From positions 1 to 64,000 of the forward strand of contig CAJMLT010000001.1 of the NCBI GenBank assembly GCA_905214325.1: a stretch of DNA of 64,000 nt, read 5' to 3'. Shown piece by piece: positions 23,844 to 32,097 of the stretch. A model generated the notes under the pieces. It worked only from the letters and a program-made list of their open reading frames with translations. It was not told the DNA's origin and did no database searches. The position numbers and the translations under genes are program-made. The stretch is from an uncultured bacterium. GTDB taxonomy: Bacteria > Actinomycetota > Coriobacteriia > Coriobacteriales > Eggerthellaceae. Every line of letters starts with the position of its first letter. The stretch's first letter is position 1.

Positions 23844-24760
23844 TGACCATGAAGATCTTCGTCATCGCCGAACGGGAGCAGCCCATTCGGGAACTCTGCG
23901 GCGGAGCCCGTCGTTTCGCCGATGAGGTATCCCTGATCGCGCTGCCCGAATCGCACGTGGTGGAAGGGGTGGCCGATACCATCTATCGCCCCGTGATCCC
24001 CGAGGGTCGCATGAGCGAAGATGCCGCTTCGACGATAGCGGAACTCATCGAGGCGGAAGCGCCCAAAGCCGTATTCGCCGAGCCCTCCCGTCGCATCCAA
24101 CTGCTTCTCGGCAGGGTCGCCGCCCGCTTGCAGACGAGCGTCATGGCAAACGTGATGGATATGCCGGCGATCGATGAGTCGACCACGATGTATTTCGGTG
24201 GCTTGGCAAACCGGAAGCTGAAAACCGAAGCCGAAACGGGGATGTTCTTCATACGTCCGGCAACCTTTCCCGATGCTGAACCCACGGGTGCGAACAGGGA
24301 AGTGGAGCTGGCGTTCAAGGAGCCTTCGTATAAAGCGACGCGCACGGAAATCCGTAAACGGGTGAAGGGGGATGTCGATCTCCCCAGTGCCAAGCGTATC
24401 GTCAGCGTAGGGCGCGGTCTCAAAAAAGAGGAAGATCTGGCGATGATACGCGAACTCTGTTCGCTCATCGATGCCGAGATGGGCTGTTCCCGATCTCTCT
24501 ATGAGGCGGAAGAGTGGCTTCCCAAAGAAGCGCTCGTAGGCATTTCGGGCAACACCGTAACCCCTGATCTCTATCTTGCCGTGGGCATTTCGGGACAGGC
24601 TCAACACACGGTTGCCTGTGATGGATCGTCGACGATCATGTGCATCAACACCGATCCCTATGCGCTCATCTTCGAGCACAGTGATTACGGAAGCAAGGGT
24701 GATCTCTATACGGTCGTTCCCAAGATGATCGAATACTTCAAGGAGCATCCTTTGAAGTAG
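23843..24760 (+). CDS. etfA: Electron transfer flavoprotein alpha subunit 1
   Basis: 305 residues from the ATG at 23843, which overlaps the etfB stop codon; ATG 23849 is an alternative. The C-terminal FAD-binding domain is intact: RIVSVGRGLKKEEDLAM, LVGISGNTVTPDLYLAVGISGQAQHTVACDG and INTDPYALIFEHSDYGSKGD. The usual alpha-subunit residues around QHT that contact the flavin are present. It binds FAD and exchanges electrons with dehydrogenases or with the EtfD-like protein encoded further down. Three copies of a 14-bp tandem repeat follow in the gap before the next gene. Confidence 0.9.
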   Translation: MTMKIFVIAEREQPIRELCGGARRFADEVSLIALPESHVVEGVADTIYRPVIPEGRMSEDAASTIAELIEAEAPKAVFAEPSRRIQLLLGRVAARLQTSVMANVMDMPAIDESTTMYFGGLANRKLKTEAETGMFFIRPATFPDAEPTGANREVELAFKEPSYKATRTEIRKRVKGDVDLPSAKRIVSVGRGLKKEEDLAMIRELCSLIDAEMGCSRSLYEAEEWLPKEALVGISGNTVTPDLYLAVGISGQAQHTVACDGSSTIMCINTDPYALIFEHSDYGSKGDLYTVVPKMIEYFKEHPLK

Positions 24761-24763
24761 AGT

Positions 24764-24805
24764 CTGGTTCGCGTGGCCTGGTTCGCGTGGCCTGGTTTGC
24801 GCGGT
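24764..24805 (+). repeat. Tandem 14-bp repeat
   Basis: CTGGTTCGCGTGGC occurs at 24764-24777 and 24778-24791, with a degenerate third copy at 24792-24805. It lies between etfA and the next dehydrogenase gene, inside the probable operon. Confidence 0.8.
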
Positions 24806-24885
24806 CACGCACGGTTACGGACATTTCCCGTCGTGGGTGACGGAAGGTATGTAATACGGATTGATTTCACGGAGGAAGGAATTCC

Positions 24886-26031
24886 ATGTATCGATTGGTT
24901 GAAGAAGAAAAGATGATCGTGTCGATGGTGGACAGCGTATGTACCGACATCATCGCCGACCGAGCTGCGCAGATAGACGAGGAAGATGAGTTCCCGCAAG
25001 ATATTCACGACCTTCTTGCCGAACAGGGGCTTTTCTCACTTGCCATGCCCGAAGAATTCGGCGGATTTGCCGTCAGCGTCCATTGCTGGGCACAGTGTGT
25101 CACCCGTCTGGCGCAGGAATCGCCTGCCGTTGCTCTTATGCTCTTCGTTTCAGCCATCGGATCGGATGCGCTGGTGCGCTTCGGAACCGATGAGCAAAAA
25201 GCCACCTACCTTCCCGATCTGATCGCCGGTGAGAAGAAGATCAGCTTCGCGCTGACCGAACCCAATGCCGGATCCGACGTGTGGTCTCTGGGAACCACCG
25301 CCAAGCCCATCGAAGGTGGCTACCGGATCAACGGGAACAAGATATTCATCTCCAATGCCGAAGTGGCCGATTACCTGTGCGTTTTCGCCAACGTGGTCGA
25401 TGGAGATACCAGAAAGCCCGCCTGCTTTCTGGTCGATGCCTCCGACCCCGCGGTTATGGTGAGCGCCCATGAGAAGAAGCTGGGACTTCACGGTTTGCCG
25501 ACCTGCCCTCTGTTCTTCGAAAATCTCGAAGTGCCCGCATCTGCTGTTATCGGCGAGGTGGGACAGGGAAGGGAAATAGCCTACCATGCCCTCAACCGGG
25601 GACGTATCGCCGTTGCCGCCGCTGCCTTGGGAGTGGCTAAAGCATCCCTTGCCGCCGGAGCTACCTATGCGAATTCCCGCAAGCAGTTCGCGCAGTCCAT
25701 CATTGATTTCCAGGCGATATCCTTCATGTTGGCCGACGACGAGATAGCCATTCGTGCCTCCGAGCTCATGCTCGACGAAGCGATCGAAGCGTTCGTCGGC
25801 GAAACCCCCGAAGCTAAAACGCAGGTGGCAGCCGCAAAGGTGTTCTGCACGGAAACAGCCCAGAAGGCGGCGACGAATGCCGTTCAGATTCACGGTGGCT
25901 ACGGCTTCTGCAGGGAATACCCGGTGGAGCGCTATTACCGCGATGCGAAAGCCTTCACCATCATCGCCGGATCGAATCAGGTCCAGCGCAAAATCCTTGC
26001 GGCGGACATCAAGAAAACCTACACGCTCTAA
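24886..26031 (+). CDS. Acyl-CoA dehydrogenase-like protein lacking the usual catalytic Glu
   Basis: 381 residues with GGAAGGAA upstream. The fold is complete: FALTEPNAGSDV, NGNKIFISNAEVADYLCVF, ANSRKQFAQSIIDFQ, QIHGGYGFCREYPVERYYRDAK. At the position of the medium-chain-type base the motif reads IIAGSNQ, giving Ala361 instead of Glu. On the alternative helix the sequence is NRGRIAVAAAALG, with no Glu either. FAD binding should be kept, but standard proton abstraction is not expected, unless another residue does it. Embedding between two etfBA pairs suggests a dedicated electron-transfer partner, a reductase using other acid groups, or a structural subunit. Confidence 0.87.
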   Translation: MYRLVEEEKMIVSMVDSVCTDIIADRAAQIDEEDEFPQDIHDLLAEQGLFSLAMPEEFGGFAVSVHCWAQCVTRLAQESPAVALMLFVSAIGSDALVRFGTDEQKATYLPDLIAGEKKISFALTEPNAGSDVWSLGTTAKPIEGGYRINGNKIFISNAEVADYLCVFANVVDGDTRKPACFLVDASDPAVMVSAHEKKLGLHGLPTCPLFFENLEVPASAVIGEVGQGREIAYHALNRGRIAVAAAALGVAKASLAAGATYANSRKQFAQSIIDFQAISFMLADDEIAIRASELMLDEAIEAFVGETPEAKTQVAAAKVFCTETAQKAATNAVQIHGGYGFCREYPVERYYRDAKAFTIIAGSNQVQRKILAADIKKTYTL

Positions 26032-26066
26032 AGGCCGATCGCGCCACGTATGATGAAGGAGCTTCC

Positions 26067-26849
26067 ATGAAGATCGCAGTATGTGTGAAACAGACGGTTG
26101 ATACCGAAGCCTTGGTCACGCTCAATGACGAAGGTGGCATCGACACCGAAGGTGCGGCACTTATCATCGACCCCTATGCTGAATTCGCCGTCGAAAAGGC
26201 GGTGCAGCTCAAAGAGGAACAGGGCGGGGAGGTGATCGTAGTCACCTTGGGATCGCAGGAAAGTCTTCCGGCTATCCGTCACGCTCTTTCTATGGGGGCC
26301 GACAGGGCCATTCTCGTCGATGATGATGTGATCGATGAGTCCGATTCCCGTGGAAAAGCACGTGTCCTCTCCCGCGTTTTGGAAGAGTTGGAAGCCGATC
26401 TGATCATGGGTGGTTGCAAGTCGGGCGATACCGCCCGCGCACAAACGCTGCCCCGCATCGCGACCATCATGGGTATTCCTCAGGTGAATATGGCGGTCGA
26501 CCTCAAGGTTGTCGAGGGCGGCGTCATCGCTTCCCACGAAATCGAAGACGGGGTGGAAAATGTTTCCGTTGCGCTTCCCGCCGTGGTGTCGGCCCAGCAG
26601 GGTCTTGCCGAACCGCGCTATCCCAATGTGCGCGACATCATGCAGTCGAAGAAAAAGCCCATAGATACCCGAACGTTGGGGGATATGGGCATCGATCCCG
26701 CTTCGGTCGATGGCTCCTCGGCGCAGATACGGATCGAATCGTATGCTCTCAAGCAGGAGCGTGCCGGTGGCCGCATCGTCGAAGGCGAAACGCCGGATGC
26801 GGTAGCGGAAGTGGTTTCCGCTCTGACCACCGAGGCGAAAGTTCTGTAG
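26067..26849 (+). CDS. etfB: Electron transfer flavoprotein beta subunit 2
   Basis: 260 residues beginning MKIAVCVKQTVDTEA, the typical EtfB start. Conserved segments include NDEGGIDTEGAALIIDPYAEFAVEKAV, LIMGGCKSGDTARAQTLPRIATIMGIPQVN and ALPAVVSAQQGLAEPRYPNVRDIMQSKKKP. It is a more orthodox EtfB than the copy at 23061. It lies 35 bp after the dehydrogenase gene and 32 bp before its alpha partner, so all are in one operon. Confidence 0.92.
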   Translation: MKIAVCVKQTVDTEALVTLNDEGGIDTEGAALIIDPYAEFAVEKAVQLKEEQGGEVIVVTLGSQESLPAIRHALSMGADRAILVDDDVIDESDSRGKARVLSRVLEELEADLIMGGCKSGDTARAQTLPRIATIMGIPQVNMAVDLKVVEGGVIASHEIEDGVENVSVALPAVVSAQQGLAEPRYPNVRDIMQSKKKPIDTRTLGDMGIDPASVDGSSAQIRIESYALKQERAGGRIVEGETPDAVAEVVSALTTEAKVL

Positions 26850-26881
26850 GGGAACGGGAAACATCCGAGAAAGGAAAACTC

Positions 26882-27880
26882 ATGGCCGATATTTGGGTCT
26901 TCGTCGAATATAAAGATGGTAACGTGCAGCGCTCCACGTTCGAAGTGCTGAGCGCGGCTCGTCGTTTGGCAGACGTTCGGGGGGATGCTCCCGCAATCGT
27001 TGCCGTGGTGTTGGCATCGGCGGTGGAAGAAGAATCTTTGCAGGTTCTCGCCCACTACGGTGCCGACGAAGTGCACGTTGTCGATGATGCTCGTTTGGCG
27101 GATTATACGACCGATGCGTATTCTCATGCATTGCAGGCGTTGATGGAGGAGAAAGCCCCCGAGATGCTCATGTTTTCGAGTTCTCCCACAGGGCTCGATC
27201 TGGCTCCCGTGATCGCCCAGCGTTTGGACACGGGGCTTGTCGTCGATGTCATGGATATCGAACATGTTGACGGAAAAACGATATTCGTGCGCCCTCCCTA
27301 TTCCGGCAAGGTGCTGGAAAAGTGCTCGTTTGCCGACGAGAACGCGTTGAAGATCATCACCGTGCGCCCCAAGGCGATGGAAGTCGCCCCGCCGCAACCG
27401 GAACGAAGTGCCTCGATTGTTCGCCGTACCGTCGCCGACTTCGGTGAAGTTCGCCAGGTTGTTCAGGATATCGTGCGTGCCGTGTCCGACCGCATCGATC
27501 TCACCGAAGCCGCGTTCATCGTTTCCGGTGGTCGTGGGCTGAAAGGTCCCGATGGATTCAAGGTGCTCGAAGAATTGGCTGACGTGTTAGGCGCCGCCAT
27601 AGGGGCATCGCGCGTGGCCGTCGATGAAGGATGGATAGATAAGCAGTTCCAGGTGGGCCAAACCGGTAAAATCGTGGCTCCCGATCTCTATATCGCCTGC
27701 GGCATTTCGGGGTCAATTCAGCATCAGGCGGGTATGTCCCAATCCAAATGTATCGTAGCTATCAACAACGATCCGGAAGCCGACATCTTCCGCATCGCCG
27801 ACTACGGCATCGTCGCCGACCTGTTTGAAGCGGTACCCCTTATGGCGGCCGAGATCCGTGCTTTCAAGGAACAGGCGTAG
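26882..27880 (+). CDS. etfA: Electron transfer flavoprotein alpha subunit 2
   Basis: 332 residues from the ATG at 26882, after GAGAAAGG; the open frame extends upstream across etfB but without family similarity. N-terminal MADIWVFVEYKDGNVQRSTFEVLSAAR and the FAD domain AAFIVSGGRGLKGPDGF, VGQTGKIVAPDLYIACGISGSIQHQAGMSQSK, INNDPEADIFRIADYGIVAD are canonical EtfA. It partners with EtfB 2. The membrane Fe-S protein gene follows after only 6 bp, which suggests that this ETF docks on that protein. Confidence 0.92.
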   Translation: MADIWVFVEYKDGNVQRSTFEVLSAARRLADVRGDAPAIVAVVLASAVEEESLQVLAHYGADEVHVVDDARLADYTTDAYSHALQALMEEKAPEMLMFSSSPTGLDLAPVIAQRLDTGLVVDVMDIEHVDGKTIFVRPPYSGKVLEKCSFADENALKIITVRPKAMEVAPPQPERSASIVRRTVADFGEVRQVVQDIVRAVSDRIDLTEAAFIVSGGRGLKGPDGFKVLEELADVLGAAIGASRVAVDEGWIDKQFQVGQTGKIVAPDLYIACGISGSIQHQAGMSQSKCIVAINNDPEADIFRIADYGIVADLFEAVPLMAAEIRAFKEQA

Positions 27881-27886
27881 GCTGTC

Positions 27887-29896
27887 ATGGATACTCCGAC
27901 ACGCGAACTGTACTGGAACATATCGGGTCACTGGATCATGTATCTGCTGTTTGCAGCGGTGGTGGCCTGTTTCGTGATCTTCTTCTACCGGCGCTATCGT
28001 CTATGGAAGCTGGGTGCGCCCTATGACGTTTCCGATAGGCGCAAGGAACGTTTTTTCGGAGCCTTTGCCGACATCTTCACGCAACGGAGAGTCGTTCGTG
28101 AAAAAGGGCCCGGTCTCATGCATCTCGCCATTTTCTGGGGCATGTTGTTCTGCATCGTGGCAACTTCGCTGGTGGCCTTTCAGTCATATTCGGGTATCCC
28201 TGTGTTGTACGGGGATTTCTATCTCTATTTCATATCCCTTGCCGTCGATCTGGCTGGATTCGTCTGTATCATCGGGCTGGTCGCGGCGCTTATCCGACGC
28301 GTTTCCAAGGTCAACCCTTCGCTGGATACGCAGCCTGCGGATATCGTTCTGCTCGTCTTGCTTATCGTCATACTGATTACGGGTTTCGTGACCGAAGGTC
28401 TTCGCATCGTGGGCACCGATGATCCGTGGGCGTTATGGTCGCCCATCGGGTATGTGTGCTCGTTGCCGTTTGCTTCCTTGGATGCTGCTACGCTTTCGTC
28501 GGTCCATCGCGTTTTGTGGTGGGGTCACATGGCGCTCGCGTTTTTGTTCTTGGCAACGTTCACCTACACCAAGATGATCCACGCTCTTTTCATTCCCGGA
28601 AACGGTTACTTCCGCTCGTTCGATCCGAAGGGTACGTTGCCTCCGGTCGATTTCGAAGATGAGAATCTCGAAACTATGGGCGTACGCGTTTTGGAGGAAT
28701 TCACCTGGAAGGACATATACGACACCCAGGCATGTATCCGGTGCGGGCGCTGTCAGGAAAATTGTCCGGCTTATCAAAGCGGCAAGGAACTTTCTCCCAA
28801 AGAACTCATTCTTTCGTTGCGTTCCTCTTCGGAACAGCGCGGCGCGATTCTTCTGAAAACCCCCGAGGAAGACCGCAGCGAAGATCAGCAGGGTTTTCTC
28901 GAAGAACCTGTCGTCGGTCATGCGGTAAGTGAAGCCGCCTTGTGGGAATGTACGACCTGTCGGTCGTGTTCGGAACAGTGTCCGGCGCTTATCACTCATC
29001 CTGAAAAACTCATCAATCTGCGTACATATCAGGTGTCCATGGAAAGTGCATTTCCGCCTGAGGCACAGCAGACCTTCCGCAATATGGAAACCAACGGTAA
29101 CCCGTGGGGCATCGGGTGGCAAAAGCGCAAGGACTGGACCGAAGGTCTCGATGTGCCCACGCTCGAGGAAAACCCCGATGCCGAGTATCTGTATTGGCCG
29201 GGATGTTCGGGCGCATTCGATGCGCGCAGCCGCAAGGTGGCCACGGCGTTCGTGTCCCTTATGAAGGCCGCAGGGGTCAACTTCGCCATTTTGGGTAACG
29301 CCGAAAAGTGTTGCGGCGATTCCGCGCGCCGACTGGGCAACGAATACCTCTATTACCTTTTGGCTTCCGAAAACATTGCAACGCTTGATTCCTATGGCGT
29401 GAAGAAAATCGTCACCCAGTGCCCGCATTGTCTGCAGGCGCTTTCGGTTGATTATCCGCAGATGGGCGGACATTATCAGGTGGTCCACCACTCGCAGCTG
29501 TTGGCTGAGCTCATTTCCGAGGGAAAGCTTTCACCTGGCGCGAGTGTTTTCAATAACGTGACCTATCATGACTCGTGTTATCTCGGTCGCTATGCGGGCA
29601 TCTTCGAACAGCCCCGAACGGTGCTTTCGCAGACAGGGACGCGGGTCATAGAAATGGAGCGTCATCACGGTAAGAGTTTCTGCTGTGGTGCGGGTGGTGG
29701 ACACATGTGGCTGGAAGAAACGAAAGGCAGACGCATCAACGAGATGCGCACCGAAGAAGCACTGGCCACGCGTGCCGATGCGTTGGTGACGGCGTGCCCG
29801 TTCTGCTTGACCATGCTTTCCGACGGGGTTGCCGCAGTCGATGCGACGGTGTCCGTGTTGGATGTTGCGGAGGTGTTGGCCGCCGCGAGAGAGTGA
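27887..29896 (+). CDS. EtfD-like membrane cytochrome b / Fe-S protein (ETF:quinone electron transfer)
   Basis: 669 residues. Residues 1-235 hold about six membrane helices of a NarI-like cytochrome b domain with candidate haem His residues (H79, H207, H214, H232). Two 4Fe-4S motifs follow: CIRCGRCQENCP (C283, C286, C289, C293) and CTTCRSCSEQCP (C355, C358, C361, C365). Two CCG domains, as in heterodisulfide reductase HdrD, fill the C-terminus (YWPGCSG, EKCCGD; HDSCYLGR, FCCGAGGG). This matches the EtfD family that links ETF with menaquinone in mycobacteria and other bacteria. Here it should join the six-gene ETF operon to the respiratory quinone pool, in either direction. The start lies 6 bp after etfA, implying translational coupling. 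Confidence 0.9.
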   Translation: MDTPTRELYWNISGHWIMYLLFAAVVACFVIFFYRRYRLWKLGAPYDVSDRRKERFFGAFADIFTQRRVVREKGPGLMHLAIFWGMLFCIVATSLVAFQSYSGIPVLYGDFYLYFISLAVDLAGFVCIIGLVAALIRRVSKVNPSLDTQPADIVLLVLLIVILITGFVTEGLRIVGTDDPWALWSPIGYVCSLPFASLDAATLSSVHRVLWWGHMALAFLFLATFTYTKMIHALFIPGNGYFRSFDPKGTLPPVDFEDENLETMGVRVLEEFTWKDIYDTQACIRCGRCQENCPAYQSGKELSPKELILSLRSSSEQRGAILLKTPEEDRSEDQQGFLEEPVVGHAVSEAALWECTTCRSCSEQCPALITHPEKLINLRTYQVSMESAFPPEAQQTFRNMETNGNPWGIGWQKRKDWTEGLDVPTLEENPDAEYLYWPGCSGAFDARSRKVATAFVSLMKAAGVNFAILGNAEKCCGDSARRLGNEYLYYLLASENIATLDSYGVKKIVTQCPHCLQALSVDYPQMGGHYQVVHHSQLLAELISEGKLSPGASVFNNVTYHDSCYLGRYAGIFEQPRTVLSQTGTRVIEMERHHGKSFCCGAGGGHMWLEETKGRRINEMRTEEALATRADALVTACPFCLTMLSDGVAAVDATVSVLDVAEVLAAARE

Positions 29897-29962
29897 TGTG
29901 GGAACGCGTATGGTTGTGGGAAATTGCAGCGAAGCAACGTCGTGGTGAGATAGCGAACATGA

Positions 29963-29996
29963 AACGAAGGGTCTTCTTGAAAAGGGACCCTTCGTT
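29963..29996 (+). terminator. Hairpin after the ETF operon
   Basis: A perfect 11-bp stem (AACGAAGGGTC, 29963-29973, with 29986-29996) follows the operon by 66 bp. The tail is GATATAAC rather than a T-run, so termination may be partial. Confidence 0.5.
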
Positions 29997-30094
29997 GATA
30001 TAACACGTTCATCATCCTGCTATCATGGAACCCGACAGAAATGCTGGGGCGCACACGGCTGCGTGATCGCGTTCCAAGAGGGAAAAGAGGAACT

Positions 30095-31000
30095 ATGCGT
30101 GTAAATGTTTCCGGCGGCCTTGTTGAAACCGTTCCCAACGAAAAGGTGCTCGCCTCCATAGGGCATCATATCGACCAGCCCGATCCCAATCCGCCGCAAC
30201 CCCGTTTTGCGGCGACGGTCATGCTTGTCCGTGATTCGAGGCCGGGACAGACGGACTACCGCATCGAAGACGGTGAACTGCCCCAAGACTTTCCCAACAA
30301 CCAGAACATCGAAGTGTTCATGCTGCGTCGCGTGAAGTCCATGGCGTTCGTCCCCGATGCGGTGGTGTTCCCCGGTGGGCGCGTGGATGATAGGGATTCC
30401 AATCCTTCGCTGCCCTGGTTCGGCCCCAGCCCCGCCCAATGGGCGGAATATATGAACTGTTCCGAACAGACCGCTCGGCGCGTTGTCGTGGCGGCGGCGC
30501 GTGAGGTGTTCGAGGAATGCGGCGTGTTGCTTGCCGGGCCCGACGGGGATTCGCTCGTGTCCGATTTGAGCGATCCCGGATTTCAGGCCGATCGCGATGC
30601 GCTGGTGGCGCATGAGCTCTCCTTCGCCGACATGCTGATACGGCGGCATCTGGTGATCCGCACCGATTTGCTGGGGCTGGTATCCAACTGGTGTACGCCG
30701 GAATTCGAACCCAAACGCTTCGACACGTTTTTCTTCTCGGCCTTGATGCCCGAAGGTCAGGTGGCCGACGACAAGACCAGCGAATCGCAGATTTCCGATT
30801 GGGTCACCCCTTCGTATGCCATTCGCGAATCCGATCGCGGCCATTGGCTCGTCGTGCCGCCGACTGTCTATAACCTCACCTGCATCGCCGCCGCCGAATC
30901 GGCTGCCGACTTCGTGGCGAATCGCCGAAACGTCAGGAAGGTTATGTTCGAACCCGTACGTAAGGAAAACGGAGAAATCGTTCTTCGGTGTCAGCTATGA
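30095..31000 (+). CDS. Nudix hydrolase (NUDT19-like)
   Basis: 301 residues from the ATG at 30095 (AAGAGGAA upstream). PDAVVFPGGRVDDRD and AAAREVFEECGVLLAG form a Nudix box split by an insertion of about 40 residues, as in the NUDT19/RP2p group of enzymes, several of which cleave CoA or acyl-CoA. The metal-binding REVFEECG is intact. The next gene overlaps by 4 bp (ATGA) and encodes a metallo-beta-lactamase hydrolase, so the two act as a unit. Close to so many CoA enzymes, a role in CoA-ester turnover is attractive but unproven. Confidence 0.82.
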   Translation: MRVNVSGGLVETVPNEKVLASIGHHIDQPDPNPPQPRFAATVMLVRDSRPGQTDYRIEDGELPQDFPNNQNIEVFMLRRVKSMAFVPDAVVFPGGRVDDRDSNPSLPWFGPSPAQWAEYMNCSEQTARRVVVAAAREVFEECGVLLAGPDGDSLVSDLSDPGFQADRDALVAHELSFADMLIRRHLVIRTDLLGLVSNWCTPEFEPKRFDTFFFSALMPEGQVADDKTSESQISDWVTPSYAIRESDRGHWLVVPPTVYNLTCIAAAESAADFVANRRNVRKVMFEPVRKENGEIVLRCQL

Positions 31001-31794
31001 GTTTCATCACCGATAGCGCTACCTACAACGGCGGCAGACTGAGTGATCGGGTATTCTGCGTTCGTGCGGACAATCCTTCACCTATGACCTACATGGGAAC
31101 CAATACGTGGATCATCGCCGAGCCGGACTGTCCGGAATGCGTGGTCATCGACCCTGCTCCTTCGGGGGTTCATGTCGAAAACGTTTTGAACGAATGCGTC
31201 GGTCAGGGATTGCGTGTGGGGGCCATCGTGCTGACCCATTGTCACGCCGACCATACGGAAGGTGCCGACGACCTTGAATCCATGACGGGGGCGCAGGTGT
31301 ACTCGCGCGAGGACGGCTCCCTTGTTGACGGGGTATTCGAGCCCATAGACGGCGGTCCGGTGTTCAGGGTTGTTCCCCTGCCCGGCCATTCCGCTGATTC
31401 GGTGGGGCTGGTGTACCCGCAGGATCATTCCATGATCACCGGTGATGTGGTGTTCCGTCACGGCCCGACCGTCGTCTATCACCCCGACGGCGTGTTGCAG
31501 GATTATATGGACTCCCTCGATGTTCTGCAGAAGATCGTTGAAGAAGAGGGGATAGACACGTTTCTTCCCGGGCATGGCTACCCCATAACCGATCCCGTGG
31601 CCTGCATCGAAGCCACGCGCGAACACCGCTTGGAACGGTTGGCTCAGATACGGCAGGCTCTGGCTGCGGGAGTGGCCCGTGATGCGGATGCGTTGGTGGA
31701 TGCGGTATATACCGACATCGATTCCCGTTTGCGTCCGGCCGCCTTGCGTAGCGTGCAGGCCCAGTTGGTCTACCTCGAAAACATGGGTGAGTGA
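30997..31794 (+). CDS. Metallo-beta-lactamase-fold hydrolase (LACTB2-like)
   Basis: 265 residues from the ATG at 30997 that overlaps the Nudix stop codon. The zinc motif THCHADH is followed by LPGHSADSVG, MITGDVVF and FLPGHGYPI, giving all ligands of a dinuclear site. The C-terminal LACTB2-like helical extension (HRLERLAQIRQAL) is present. Likely a thioesterase or other hydrolase in the cytoplasm. The operon consists of Nudix plus this gene and ends at the bidirectional terminator at 31971-32008. Confidence 0.87.
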   Translation: MSFITDSATYNGGRLSDRVFCVRADNPSPMTYMGTNTWIIAEPDCPECVVIDPAPSGVHVENVLNECVGQGLRVGAIVLTHCHADHTEGADDLESMTGAQVYSREDGSLVDGVFEPIDGGPVFRVVPLPGHSADSVGLVYPQDHSMITGDVVFRHGPTVVYHPDGVLQDYMDSLDVLQKIVEEEGIDTFLPGHGYPITDPVACIEATREHRLERLAQIRQALAAGVARDADALVDAVYTDIDSRLRPAALRSVQAQLVYLENMGE

Positions 31795-31877
31795 TCCGGC
31801 TGCTTCGCTGTAGGTCGTGTGTGTTCGAAGGTGATCTGATCCGTGGTGGTGTCGAATGTCCGAAGGGCCGAATGTTT

Positions 31878-31901
31878 GGGTTGTCGGGTTGTCGGGTTGT
31901 C
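31878..31901. repeat. Triplicated 8-bp repeat GGGTTGTC
   Basis: Three direct copies in a row (31878-31885, 31886-31893, 31894-31901), followed by about 70 bp of degenerate CCCGA-type repeats up to about 31958. No gene is seen in this stretch. Confidence 0.7.
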
Positions 31902-31970
31902 CGAACACCCGAACCGAACGCCTGAGCGCCCGAGTACCCGACCGACGACCGCCCGAGCGTCCCCCTATGA

Positions 31971-32008
31971 AAAAAGAACCGAGAGCGGTTGCGTTCTCGG
32001 TTCTTTTT
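31971..32008. terminator. Bidirectional terminator
   Basis: A perfect 14-bp stem AAAAAGAACCGAGA (31971-31984) / TCTCGGTTCTTTTT (31995-32008) supplies a T-run in both directions. It separates the Nudix-MBL operon from the convergent MFS gene. Confidence 0.93.
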
Positions 32009-32097
32009 CGGTGGGTTGCTTTTCCCCTTGAGGCGGCTTGGGCGAAACGGTACGAGCTTTATGTATGCAGGTCCGCTTCGTTCAAGCAGCTATAAAA

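Noticed and set aside
31860..31960. Possible CRISPR-like repeat tract
   Set aside because: The units are 8 bp direct copies and degenerate CCCGA elements without spacers of uniform length, and no cas gene is present.
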